64,000 nucleotides of DNA from contig JACAXG010000013.1 in NCBI GenBank assembly GCA_018881555.1, positions 9,214,191 to 9,278,190 of the forward strand, in the 5' to 3' direction. The notes below the pieces were generated by a model. The model saw only the letters and a list, made by a program, of their open reading frames with translations. It was not told where the DNA came from and did no database searches. Numbering within the stretch: the first letter of the stretch is position 1; every line of letters starts with the position of its first letter. The stretch comes from Amblyornis subalaris (lineage: Eukaryota > Chordata > Aves > Passeriformes > Ptilonorhynchidae). Below, in pieces: positions 1 to 12,405 of the stretch. The translations under genes were made by a program, and so were the position numbers.

Positions 1-25
1 ATAGCAACAGTGATTAACGTGTTAC

Positions 26-103
26 CCTAGAAGTCGCAGTTGTTCCTTCCCTGTCGTCTGCTTCAGCACCAGCCTCTTCTTCTGCCATTTTATCTTTTTC
101 TAC
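26..103 (-). CDS. Candidate coding exon of an unidentified minus-strand gene
   Basis: Read on the minus strand, an acceptor (polypyrimidine stretch then CAG) precedes 78 bases open in phase 0, followed by a donor GGTAAC. The 26 codons give an acidic peptide (VEKDKMAEEEAGAEADDREG, then TTATSR). An internal ATG in good context (A at -3, G at +4) at codon 6 could instead be a translation start, which would make this a first coding exon. In mammals the neighbour on this side of IL3/CSF2 is ACSL6, also on the minus strand, but the peptide does not match ACSL6 as I know it. Splice sites and composition look real. The gene identity is unknown and a chance exon-like stretch is possible. Confidence 0.35.
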
Positions 104-184
104 CTGTGGAAGAGAATATAGTTAAGTCCGTGCTGCACCTGGAATAACAGAATCCTTTAAGTCAGCAAATGCCTTTAACATCAT

Positions 185-545
185 CGAGCACACCACTAAG
201 CCANGTCCCCAAGGGCCACAACCACACATCTTTGAAATCCCTGCAGGNATGGTGACTCCACCTCTTCCCTTGGCATCCTGTGCCAGTTCCTGAAGAAATT
301 TTTAATAATGGCAAATCTAAATCTCCCCTGATGCAACTTGCAGCTTTTTCCTCTTGTCCTGCTACCTGTTCTGTGAGAGAAAAGACCAGCCCCATCTGTC
401 TCCAANCTCCTTTTAGGGAGTTGTAGAGAGAAGACATGCCCTCTGAGCTGCCTTCTCTCCAGGCTGAGCCCCCCAATCTGCCTCAGCGGCTCCTCATACT
501 TCCCAGAGGTCATCTCATACAGAGGAGTGTGGGCTTCTGCCTGAG
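185..545 (-). mobile_element. CR1 LINE fragment
   Basis: The stretch reads as the reverse complement of the CR1 3' region. Diagnostic pieces in order are a 'ggtgactccacc' segment, 'cctcttgtcctg', 'ctccttttagggagttgtag' and 'tctccaggctgag'. It is diverged and truncated. Open frames here on both strands are by-products of this element. Confidence 0.75.
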
Positions 546-559
546 GTTTGGAGGCAGCC

Positions 560-3500
560 TGTGTGTTCAGGATGAGCAGAGGATTTATCTACCAGAGGGA
601 CAGCACACAGATCAGTGTTATCTGGCAGCCCAAACCCAGATGAAGAGGTAGGACTGCCATTGCAATTAATCAGTTTTGCACCTCATAGCCAAGAGAATGG
701 GTCCAATTGCTGCTGAAAGCTATGCAAATATGCTANGTGGTGCCAACTCTCCATAGCTGCCTGACTTTGAAGAGCTAGAGAAAGATCCTGTGGCTAAATG
801 AAGGGACAAAATCAACCTTTTGAAGCCAAAGGCAAACATTCCCTCAAGTCAATAGAAACAGTTCTGATCACTACATTGTGGCTAAAGCATTCCCAGCTTT
901 CATATTATTCATATCAGCTGACAGAGCATTTTGATTTGCTGGCAGCTTTCACCTAAACTACATTTCCATCAGTATGATCTTACCTTAATGGCAAGAGTAC
1001 AGCTACAGTCAGTGAGGGCTGAGAGCTCCTTAAGGGATGGGGAGNCAGGGGTCAAGCACAGTTACACACCTGCCCTCCTAGCCAGGGAGCAGCCCCTTGG
1101 AATCCAAGCACAGCAAGCAGAGGAGACATCAGGGTGGCAACTGAGGGTCAGGCAAGATCCCAGACCATCTGGTGGTTATCTGTGTGGTGATGAGGTAGGG
1201 CCAAGTCAGGAGATCAATCCACAGGCTGGGCCCAAGTCCCATGGCCAAGCACAAGCATGGCTGTGACTGANCTGGAGACCAGCATTCCTGCAATGCAGAG
1301 CAGGAAGAAATCTCTGAAACTAGGCTTAAATGGTCTCCTGTGCCCATGGGAAGGGTGTGGGCGGGAGCCCAGGTGGGGCTGGTCAGGACCAACAAAGCCC
1401 ATTAGAGCCCTCAGGACTCCAACAGTTAAAAACTTTCTGCTGCAAGAGCTGTCTCTTAATGTTTGCCTCTAGATAACAANGAAGGCCCCACATGATTCTG
1501 TAATAGCACTAATTAACTGTCTTTTTTCTGTTAAACTTTCACAGTAAATACATTTCATTTGGTAGATGCATATATACACACANATTACAATTCTTGGACT
1601 CTGAAGCAATTCACCAAGTGCAAATTTTTATATGTCTCATTAATTTCATAAAATTTAACCAATGCATGGCTGTTAGCTGAGATCAATGACCTTAGTGCCA
1701 AAGTCTTCATGGCTATAGGGAAAAGGCTGAAGATAAAACTTCTAATCAACTATTCACAGGAAAACTCAGTAGACTGACTATGAAAAAACTAGCAAAAATA
1801 GAATACTTCATTGTGGGGATACAAAAATACCAACAAGCATTAGATTAGAAGTGGTGTAATGACCTAGTTTGTTCTTTTGGTTTCTGTTTACACCCATTCA
1901 TCACCATGAACTCTCTGAACTACTTCTGGCTGGGTTATGCAGGGAGTGTGCAGGTGCCACTGCTTCTCTGCTGCTGCCCCAGCTGCAAAGACAGAGAAAA
2001 AAGAGAGTTTTGAGAAAAAAACCAAATCCCAGACCCACTCTTTCTATGTTACAGTAAGAAGGGAGAAAACAATTAGTTCTATTATGGTTGTTATGGAACA
2101 AATGAAGATATCAGAGTTGGACAGAAGTCATTTAATCCCATAACCCTTCATGCCAGCTATGCTGAAATCATGTTAAGCAAATAAGTGACATTCAGCTTAA
2201 CCCCTTCTGGCCTAGAAGACATATTCACAGCTTGAATACAAAATGATCCTGTCAACCAAGCAGAGCAAGTTCTGGTCACACTTCTGCTGTTGGCAGATGA
2301 ACTTAACGCTGCTGAAGGAAATTATGTTAGACCTCCATCAGACTGGAAGCAAAGCTTCAACCTCTTTATATAAATATAAACATACACTGTAATGACCTTT
2401 GCTCTTTCATTAGACAAAAGCTCTTTTCTTTGGATTTGGATAATGGACAAATGCAGGTATTGTGGTTCAGCTGGCAGCTCATAAGCCANGCCTCTAAGGT
2501 AAGTAAAGGACAAAGCCAAGGCCTGAGGATATCCAAAAGGTCAGAATTCCTCAACTTTAGGTGGAGTTCTAAGTGATAACTTATGTGTATTAAATAATTT
2601 TGACACAGATTTTGGCCGGAGGATTCTCCAGAGTATCATGGTTTTATACGAGTTTTTAAACTACCTGTGCTTCACTTTCCCCTCATCCCCAGCCTGTGGA
2701 GGAATGTCAAGAGGCAGCTGAACGGGGNGGTGATGCTGACCTGTTCACAGCAGTGTTGTGTGGGCAGTGAGGCTGTGCAGTGGCTGCAAAGNGACTGACT
2801 GTTCCTGCTGGTGAGCCAGTGAAGTGTCAATCCTATTATTTAAAAAGCATCCAGGCTCTTTCGAGCTGTAAGTGCTCCAGTAAAGCACTCTGCTTCACCA
2901 GCCTGTGTGAGGAGAGAGAGTCCTCGNGGCCAAATTTTGCCAATGATCCACGGTGTGACCTTGTCAACGGCAGCAGACTGGCAGAGCAGGGCAACGAACT
3001 TTCCGCCTTGTTTTCTCCTCTAGCAATCTCTTTTGGATCTCTGGTTTTGAGGAAGATGCCATCTGCTGTCAGAAGCTCATTCAGACAACTGGGACAGAGT
3101 CAACTCCAGTAAAAGCACCAGAAGTCAAAGAGCTGCAGAAATAGCNCTGTTGAGAGTGCACGCTGAAATGCCTTTATATAACTTCTTATTACTATCTATC
3201 ATCTCACACATTTATTCATGATGTTCTATACTTAGCTTGTACTCAAATGGAGCATCTTTTAAACAAGCATTAGCATTGCAGACAGGAAGCCCTTTANGCC
3301 AGTCTGTCAGAGCTTTTGGTGTCATTTGCTTTCTTGCCATGATCAACTGCCAGCTACCCATTTGTGCTGGTTTAATTAAAAGACAGAATTGATAGGTCAT
3401 GGAATTTTTATAATAGCAAGGTTAAGAATCTAGAAAACTGTTCAAAAAGAGAGGGAAAAGAGGTATGAATAGCAGAGCTGAACCTGAATGTGGCAGATAT

Positions 3501-5860
3501 TTTAGAAGTAGTGTAGAAGTATCAGCACTGAGTTTATTCCAAATGGAAAACTCACTCTTTACCAAGGTAACAGAAAAAGTATCTGTGAAATAGTAGATTT
3601 TTCATTACTATTTTGAATCAAAGAATATTTCTTGAAAAGGAGTGAAATACACTGTATGGTCTAACAAAATGGATGTGATGGAAACAAATCCNGGGTGCAA
3701 TGAATGGATGCAGAACTGAATGTGCAAAAAGGGGACATAAATAAAACCAAAGTGATTAGGAGTTCGGGTCACTTCAGACGAAGGAAAAAGCCATTGCATG
3801 AAACAACTAATTACTTACAAGACCATGTTTCAACAGCAGCATTCAAAGCCAGAATTAACAGTAGTAAAGACCTGCATTGCTTAATATCCTCTGGAAAANG
3901 AGGTGGATGTAATTTGAGAAGGTGTGGAGTGATGCCAAGCATTCTCTGAAGCTGAGTATGAGGTGCTGTGGTAGGATCTCACAAAGATGAGTGACTGGGC
4001 AAGAAGATGGCACAGAAATCTCAGTGTTGGTAAGCACAGACATGAACACAGGAAACATAACCTAAATAGGCACAACAGAGAGTGAGCTGTCTTCCTTAAT
4101 GACATGANGAATATTTCTGTTGAGCTAAACTCTTTATACCCTGGAGGGGAGACAGTAACTCTCTCAGGTCACTGCCAAATGCAAGAACATGTTGCTCTCC
4201 ATAGCAAAGTGCTCTGCTTTCCAAAGGCTTTTATTTTCCATTTACAGTATTTTGAAATACTACAATTGTAATTGTAAAATTTCANAATACTGTATTCCAT
4301 TCAGTATTTTGAAAACACCTCTTGAATNTTAAAGCAGCTGCCTTTAAGCACACAAGAGACCTCAAGATCTTTTCCTAATACAGATCAAGCCATTCCCTGA
4401 AGACCAATGTTTTCTCCTGCCTTCCAGAGGAGGAGAGTGGTAGCAGCTGGAACTGCCAGCCAGCAGCACCGAAGCAGAATGCATGTTGTGCTGCCTGTGA
4501 CACTTCTGGATAATGATGGTAAAGGCACTGTCTTCTGGTTGCTTTAAAATAGCACACTTACTCCCAGAACCTACTTCTCTTTTCCCAAGGTTGAGAGGTA
4601 TTAAAATGCAGTAGTTTATTGGACAACCAAATGAGATCTAGAAACCAGTTTCTCAGTACTCAGATTTGGAAAACCAGACTGAAATCCTCATAGCAACCTT
4701 AAAAATCCCACTTCTCTTTTTTTCAACAGAATAAGCTGTTGAAAATATGACATTGATACATATTAGATTTCTGAGCTCTGTGTTGTCACATCAGTTTGCT
4801 TGCAGCAATGGGGATGCTGCCGTGTGCCCCGGCCTGCTCAGTGCACACCAGTGGGCATGGGCAGTGTGCTGCCCTCTCCACAGCTCTGTGGGGAAAGCAA
4901 TCTGGGAGACACAGAGAAAAAAACATCCCAGTTGTTTGAAATGGGTCAGAAATAAATGGTCTCTCTTCCTGTTTGTTTAAAAATAGCGTAGCAATTCTAA
5001 ACATTGATGTTCCTCTCAGCTGATTTGGAGACGTCAGGAACTTCTAAAGGATGTGATTAATCTTCCAAGCAGGGTCTCTTGCAGCTGCTGGGGAGCCACA
5101 AAGTGGTTTGAGACACTTTGCTCCACAAACTCCGTGTTGGGCTCTTTAACCTCTGACTCTCGGCATTTTTGCCGTTGAGATGCTGGGGTGCATCACCAGC
5201 TCCCACACAGCCGCAGATATTTTTCCATCGCGCTGAATCCCACTGGTCTTACCAAGCTGGAGGNGACACTCTCTCCTAGGGCACTTCCAAAAGATGCATA
5301 TTTTCCCTTTTGCTGGGAAGCCTNATGTGTTACCTGTCATTTTTTTCCCAACAGACTTATCAATGTTTAATCACCAGGACAAAATTTTCCATGTTGACTG
5401 GGATGCTGACTCATCTTGAAGATGTCAGTAGGTTCTAAAAATAGGACCAAGTATAAAAAGATATTTAGTAAGACTGAAAACATGAAATGACATTTTGTTG
5501 GAAATCTCTATGGCCTTATATAGTGCAGTTCACTGAGTTCCTAACCATGCTGGTGTCACTGTGACTCCACAAGGTACATTGCCTGAGATTTTGGGGTTTG
5601 GTTTACTTGGTAAAAGAAACCCCAAAATTACATGGGAAAAAATTACCCGAAAGGATTATTGAGGTTGCAAAGCAACGACTTAAAAGTTAGAAATGCTACA
5701 GGACAACTGCCACCCGAGANAGGTCCACCCTGAGCAAAGTAAAGATTCGAGAAATTTTTCATGGGAAAAAAATATACAAAATATAAAGGAAGTTTGAAAG
5801 CACAATGTAAGGAGACTAATATATGGTCACATAAGCAAACTGCATTTTAAAATTTTCTTT
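560..5860. other. Non-coding stretch without recognised gene
   Basis: Open frames in this stretch are short (about 110 codons at most), interrupted, and lack splice context or recognisable protein character. No RNA gene or structured repeat stands out. It is the far upstream flank of the CSF2-like gene, where mammals carry distal cytokine enhancers, but I cannot point to a specific element. Confidence 0.5.
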
Positions 5861-5868
5861 CTTAGGAG

Positions 5869-5935
5869 TTATAGAATCATTTAGTTTGTAAAAGACCCTT
5901 AAGATAAGCTTCTGAGTCTTCAACTTTGGTTTTAT
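5869..5935 (-). mobile_element. Old CR1 3' end remnant
   Basis: A heavily decayed minus-oriented CR1 terminus beginning 'tatagaatcattta' and followed by 'aaaagacccttaagat', matching the general form of the CR1 3' end. It is short and degraded. Confidence 0.45.
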
Positions 5936-5939
5936 TTTC

Positions 5940-7430
5940 AATCAGGTATAAAAAGTGGTAAAAGGACTCATTACACAGACAAGAAGTTGGATTTGTGGAA
6001 TCTGTTACCAGGTCAATTGTATCCCAGACCAACCTGTAAAAAATGCCCAGGTAAAACCCTTGGCTACAACGATTCTATCAACAGCTGTGGCTTTGTGCTG
6101 ATAATTCCTTTCTTGAGGTTTGAAGGTCCATTTAATGGAAGATATTAATATACAAATCCAAAACTACTTGTAAAAATTCATTTTCGGTTCTCTTTGCAGT
6201 TACCGTGCATGAGTGGCATTTTCCCTCCGAAACGGAAACCACCACATGACTTGTGAGCATCATCAGCTCACACCTCTGGGAACAAAGAGTTTCCCTTTTC
6301 ACCACCACAAGTCCCAGTGTGCCTGAGCCGGCCTGCCACATCAAAAGGGGCTTGGAAGAAAATTGGCTGATTTTAACACTCATCGCTGACAGTAGCCGGA
6401 CGATCACTAGGCTCTCATCAATAATTTCAATTCTGTTTTGCATTTTTTATGTAATGTATCCCAAACTACTTGCTGTACTTAAATCATTCTTGTCTGCCAG
6501 GTTGACTTCATGGACCTTCCTTGATTTGTGCTTCTGGATGAATGGTTTCTGGCTTATGTTCCCACCCTGGTGCTATTGATAATGTAGTTATACATGTAGT
6601 TCATGTAGTGCTGGTGCAGCCACCTCAAGCTGAAGTCATGGAAGTATTTATACATGTAAGCCTCCAGTGTACATTTGGTCACAGCCACTACCAAATGCAC
6701 CAAATTCATTGTGAGTTTGAAAATAAGAAAAAAAGAAGAAAAGCAGAGACAATACATCAGTTATTCTNCTCATTGCACAGATTATAATAAAATATCTTGG
6801 GTTACTTCTTGGCCACATGGGAGAAAATCACCCAAGAACCAAGAATGCCTGTTTTGGGCTCAGTTCTGGAGCAATGGGATCCCTATGGGATGTGAGGTTA
6901 TGTGCACGGGAGGACAGACTTCCATTGGGAAGACCCAGACTGACCCACACAGCACACCTGATGTTATGACTTTTGTTGTTACTGTCTGAATGAACCTGCC
7001 TAGGCATGGCTGAATGCAGCCGATGGTCGGATGGCAAACAGAGGGCACAGCCAGGCTGTAGCCCATCTGAAGACTTGATCTTTGCATTTTCATCTCAGGC
7101 TGACAAACACCAGGACCCCTTCTAAAATCTAGAAACCTTCACATGACTCTGAGCAGCTTTTCAGAGGTGCATTTCACAGCAGCAAGAATATGCATGTGCA
7201 TCAGAGTTGGAAGTTAAAGCTCTAATCACACCTCTGCATCTTTGCTGTCCTCATTTGGTCTCACAAAGGGTTTACTAAGAGCACAGAAAAGCACTTGCTA
7301 TCTAAACTTGTGGTTTTTANGACAAAACATCTGAAAAGCTTCTGTAGAAGACTGGAAATAAAGCCTTTGGGGGATAAATCAACTTTCTGAAACAAATATT
7401 TCTGTTACTATGCCCACAGTACTCTGACCA
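5940..7430. other. Non-coding stretch without recognised gene
   Basis: There are only short spurious open frames. The approximately 100-codon frames at 6.1-7.0 kb on either strand show no family resemblance, and no start or splice structure supports them. Confidence 0.5.
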
Positions 7431-7437
7431 CGGTGTG

Positions 7438-7500
7438 GGGGTTGAAGCGAGATGATTAAGGTCCCTTCCAACCCAAACCATTCCATGATTCTATGATTCT
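7438..7500 (+). mobile_element. CR1 3' terminus
   Basis: Contains the classic avian CR1 ending: 'aaggtcccttccaaccc' then 'aaaccattcc' and the tail 'atgattctatgattct'. Only the last approximately 60 bases remain. Confidence 0.8.
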
Positions 7501-8968
7501 ACTCATTTATTCCCTCAGGAATTTGGTTAATTAAATGCAATTGACATAATTATTTAATCAAGATCACCCAATAGTTAGTCTTGATAGTTCCAGGAGAAAG
7601 CATTATATGTTTGCAAATATGTGCNTATTTCAAAATCAGTAATTGGAAGAAGAGTAAATAAATTGAGATTACTAAGCATGGAAGAAATGTACCATTTTGC
7701 AGAAGCTCACTCCAGAGTGGGCATCCCAAAAATAATTAAATCTTCATCTAAGCTTAGTGGGAAGCTGAATGTGAGAGTAATTCAGTGTCTTGCAGTACAG
7801 CAGTTGATTCACCTGTGTTTCACCATCTGGATTCATCTCATCACTACTGAAGAAATCAAACACTTCACTACGTGGCTGCTGTANTGAACAGCAACGACAG
7901 CTGTGGATGTGGGCTCACTTGCAACTTGGGTTATGGACTGAAACATATGGATTTTTTCAGTATTTACTATACTTTCAGCACAAGGTTACTGCAATATGCT
8001 ACGTTCAGAGAAGTTAAATCTATCCCGTTAACATGAGATTCTGCTTGGAGCCAGAGCAGAGGGCATCCTTCCTCCCCCTGTGTCTTCCAGGACTGTTCTC
8101 CATGACTAAAAGAANCTCTCAGACTCTGGATATCTTCAGGCACCTCTGAGCATACAGAAATAGCCCATGGGCTGATGAAATTGCCACTGATGACTGTACA
8201 TANATCTTCCTCTACACCACTCTCCAATATAGGTCAACATAGCTAATTGGCCACAGGTACCATGTTTCCTAGAAAGGGCTTTTGCAGGTTTCTTTGAACA
8301 GACTTGTACATTATTTGGAAGGAAGTNGTTGTTTCACAGATTGTGAAAGCTGTCACAGTGGTTCAATGCTAATGGTTTTGNAAAATACTCTTTCAGTTTG
8401 AAGTTTAAGACTTTGGGGAGATTTTCTTCAAGTACAGATAATAAATATAGAACGGGCCAGACNCTCAGATGTCTTTGTAGAGGACAACCTGTTTGCTCAC
8501 CATGTAGCCCTCTGTAACTGGGTTGTCTTTTTGAGGCTCTTCCTACACCAGAAACACACAGCTGTTATTACTCATCGATTGCAGAAATTTGGAGCAAAGA
8601 CTCTGTAAACCAGGATGTTTGTAGAAGATCTTGTCAACAAAACACACAAGTTGTCTTCATNAAAAAAATCCCCTCATAGAAACTATTTAAATAAGAGAAC
8701 CATAGCCAAGCCTGCAGGACATGATGCAATTTATTTTTGAGCTCCTAAGGCTCTCTGCAGCATGACTGTGGATGACTGCTAACAATCCTGGAAAACNCAG
8801 AGGACTGTGAGAATTTCTGGGAGTGAAGAAAGAGAAACACATTCTGGGACCAGTAGAAANCTGAGGAGTTTATAGAGCAACCAGTTCAGCTTGAGCTGTG
8901 GAAGGATCTGGGAACCAGTTTTCTATCAGTCCCTGCTACTAAAAATAAGGTGATTGATGAGTTTTCAT

Positions 8969-9270
8969 ATAATCATGGAATAACTTGTGTTGGAAGGACC
9001 TTTAAAACTCATCTCTTCCAAACCCCCTGCAATCTTCATCCAGACCAGGTAGCTCAGCACCCTGCACAGCTTGGCCCCGAATGTTTCCAGGAATGGGGCA
9101 TNTTAAAACAGTCAGTATAGATTTGGGGTGACACTGTTCCTCACAGTTAAACTGTTCTTGGATGTGGGTGAGGGTGAAGGGATTGCTGGGCTCCTGGCAG
9201 GGCCTGGCATGGCAGGCTGGAGAATGAAATGTTGAAATGTCTGAAAACATTTTCTTCAGAGGATGAAACA
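8969..9270 (-). mobile_element. CR1 LINE 3' fragment
   Basis: Minus-oriented CR1: 'aatcatggaataacttg', 'ttggaaggacctttaaa', 'cttccaaaccccctgc', 'agaccaggtagctcagc' and 'tttccaggaatggggca' follow one another in the order of the reverse-complemented CR1 3' end. It is moderately diverged. Confidence 0.8.
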
Positions 9271-9343
9271 TCTCATCATTGTGGATGATTTCCTATCAAA
9301 TGGAGGGAACATTGTGGTTTTCACAGGCAGTTTCCTGACACAG

Positions 9344-9346
<3 letters not shown>

Positions 9347-9394
<48 letters not shown>

Positions 9395-9425
9395 CAACAA
9401 CAACAACAAGAAGAAGAAGAAGAAG
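9347..9425. repeat. Compound trinucleotide microsatellite (TAA)n(CAA)n(GAA)n
   Basis: About 14 TAA units run directly into about six CAA units and then about five AAG units, with no interruption. A shorter relative with TAA then CAA lies at 37241-37268. Confidence 0.95.
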
Positions 9426-9429
9426 CAAT

Positions 9430-12240
9430 AATGAACTATTTATACCATAAACCAGGGACAATCCTTATGATAAGTGAGTGCGATGTGCTCTGGGGAAGAC
9501 AAGGCATGAAGTGCAATGATTAGGGAGACAAATGGCCAAAGCACACATACACGCAGTGTGGCCAGGCGTCACTGAAGGATCACAAACATCGGCTAGGTTT
9601 GCCTGGTGCAGATTTTTGTCTTTTTTTTTTTTTTCTTCTAATTTATTTACTTCCTGCTTCCCATTTTATAAATGTGCATACTCCTTGTGGGATGCACAAG
9701 CAGGCTGCAGAGATGTAAGACATGACAGATACTTACTCTGTCCTGCACATCGCTGGGAACATAACTATGTGTCTGGCTCCTGCAAAAGCCTTTTCCAAAG
9801 AAATACTCCCTGGGAGCAGTGATGCTNACACCAGACGGCGACACTGTTTTTCCATAACCTCCTCAGCACAGCTATTTACTTACTCTAATGCTCTAGACTG
9901 AATCCAACAAAGTAATTGTAAAAGTCATAGTCCTGGCATTTATCTCAGATTATCATCTCAGATTTTAACACTGGCTTCTGTTGTTTCTGGCNAGTGCCCT
10001 GATTGCAGGATGTAACTGATTGCATGAGTAACTGCTTTATGCTGGCCTGCAGTAAATCACTTGCTGTATTTGAAATATTCTTACTAATACGTTTTACACT
10101 TGTTGGTTGGCTTTCAGCCAGTCTCCAGCCCTCGCCTGCACATCATGTCCCCTGCCTGGGCATGAAAGTATGTCCAGGATGCTAAAAAATTAATCCTGAA
10201 ATATGCATGACCCTGACGGCTGCACTAAAAAAGTTGGGAGTTACCAGAGGAGTGTCATGGAGTATTGAAGGAATGTGGACGGAATTATTAAGCACAGCTG
10301 AAATATTAATAAAATTATGACGAAACTATAGCTCANTGCTGGAAACTACCGCTGAGATGAACCATATAGATACAGAGGAACAGAGGTGGCTGGAAGAAAG
10401 CCTACTGATGATGTGATCTGATCTAACACTGACTTGTGAGATATGCTTTCTCCTTTCCCCTCTTCACTTTTTTTAACTATCAGAATTCACAGTGTCATCT
10501 ACAAAGTGNTTGTCACAGTGCAAGGTCTTTCATAATACAACTGGGGAAAAGCAGATTAGGAGGAAAGAAGATTGTTGTCATAGGGTTGACTTTTCAGGAG
10601 GAATGTATTCAGTGAATTTAACAAAANGCACCTGTGATATGCAAAAGAGCAAAACCACGTGTGACTTGAACATATCTGATCATACAGGAATGAAAACAAA
10701 AGGGAGCATCCAGTTCCCTGAGCTGGAGGTGATAAAGCATCTGCACNCAGGCTAAGCCAGTGTTGCCCTCCCTGAACACTACCCTATATGGTCCATCCAG
10801 AATAATGACACAGCCTGCTCAAGGGACAATCTGATTTTAAAATTTCTGTCATTTCTAGAGAGCAATAACAAACACACAGGGCAAAGCATATCACGTCATA
10901 CATAACGTNTTAAAAATAATTTGCTCTTTGGCCTTCGGTTAGTAGGAAAATATTTATTGACATTCTTGTCCAAGTATACAGCATGTTTTCATTAGAAAAC
11001 CAGGGGAAAATATCTGGAATTACTGCCTTAAATATATCATGTACAAACAATTCATCATTAGCTTGCAAGGTCACACCTAGCCCTGGCTGTAAGNATCTGG
11101 TCTGGGTCCAGTATTAGTCAGGATTTTCATCAGCAATATTGTATTAAAGAGCAAAGTACAGTCTAACAAAATTTCTGGATGACAGAGTGTGTCCTCTCCT
11201 ACTACTGGCTCTGAAAGTGTGCTAGGCATGGGGAAAATACTGAGAAGAGGGTTCCTCTGCCTTCCCAGGTGATGGCTATAACCTCATCCAGAACCCACAA
11301 GTGCATCCTTAATAATCCAGGAGTTAATAAATATCCTGATAACATTCTGCTTTGTAAACTGTATTTTCATACATTAAATAGAACATGGAAAACTACTGCT
11401 TGGTTCCCATCCTCACTTGCAGCCCAAGGCCAAGTCAGTGAGAGATGACACAGCCATTCTGTCCAGGGTAAAGCTGATCTAACCTCTGTTTGCCAGGGCT
11501 CCAGCATCCCTGGTGATCCTCCTCTAATGGAACCCAGAGGACAGCTGTTCTTATGAAATGTCATTTTTTTATATTCACAGTTCAGCAGACTTCTGAATCA
11601 TTCTTTGCTANATCTCTCCACTTGATATTCATAATTAGCTCGTCCTGTGCGGCTCTACCCCTATTAAATGAAGTTGATTGCAACATTTCTCAGTTACTGC
11701 TCAATTTGTTTTCTCCCCAGACAACTGAAAAATCTATCCTGAGGTCACGATGCCTTTTGCTAAAAACACCAACACCTTGGAATCTCTGTCCTGACTCAAT
11801 CAGGTTGCAATACATTTCCTGAATTAGACACAGAATTCCCTGTAGAAACTCTACAGAATAGTTCTGGTAGCTTTATTATAAATCTCAAAAAATGTAAATA
11901 TTCTAATATCGAGCACTATAACCCTAGTTTTCTGAGGGACCCTGTACATTTTCTTTTAATGACCTCCAAATCTTTGGAAGTGTTGACAAACTGATACAAA
12001 CCAAGACTTAGTTCTCCAGCATCCACAATTGTGTGCACATTTGTCTATGTATGTCTATGTATAGTCTATGAATACATACTCTAATAACGTCACAGATGGA
12101 TACAGATACCTGTCTACACTTTATCTACACTAAAGGGTTGTACATTTTGCCTTAGAAATACATATTGCAAAGGGATTCAGGTGGAGAGTCTATAAAATTN
12201 CTTTTGATGCAGAAAGTACATAGACTCTTACTCATTTGAA
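9430..12240. other. Upstream flank of the CSF2-like gene, no gene recognised
   Basis: No coding region is evident. A short poly-T run lies at 9618-9635. This is the position relative to CSF2 where mammals carry an inducible NFAT/AP-1 enhancer (about 3 kb upstream). I did not identify an unambiguous counterpart by eye. Confidence 0.45.
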
Positions 12241-12248
12241 CAACCAGC

Positions 12249-12347
12249 AGATTCCATTCTTCAGGTAAATCTTCCCCGCCTCCCCTTTAGCAAGAGCATG
12301 TTTGTGGTGAGATATTAATCATTTCCTGCAACACTGTGTATATAAAA
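12249..12347 (+). promoter_or_regulatory. CSF2-like proximal promoter with conserved cytokine elements
   Basis: In order: AGATTCCATT (12249-12258, CK-1/CLE1-like), TTCAGGTA (12260-12267), CCCCGCCTCCCC (12274-12285, GC/kappaB-like box), RUNX core TGTGGT (12303-12308), ATTAATCATTTCC (12314-12326, containing an NFAT/ETS TTTCC core) and TATAAAA (12341-12347). From memory, this order and several of the exact words match the mammalian CSF2 promoter. TATA spacing predicts transcription start near 12372 and a 5' UTR of about 35 nt. The promoter of the IL3-like gene shares most of the elements but not the GC box. Confidence 0.85.
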
Positions 12348-12405
12348 GGAGCCCAAGGCACAGCCACACACAGTTCATCCAGCTGAGGAGCTGAGCTGAC
12401 TCAAA

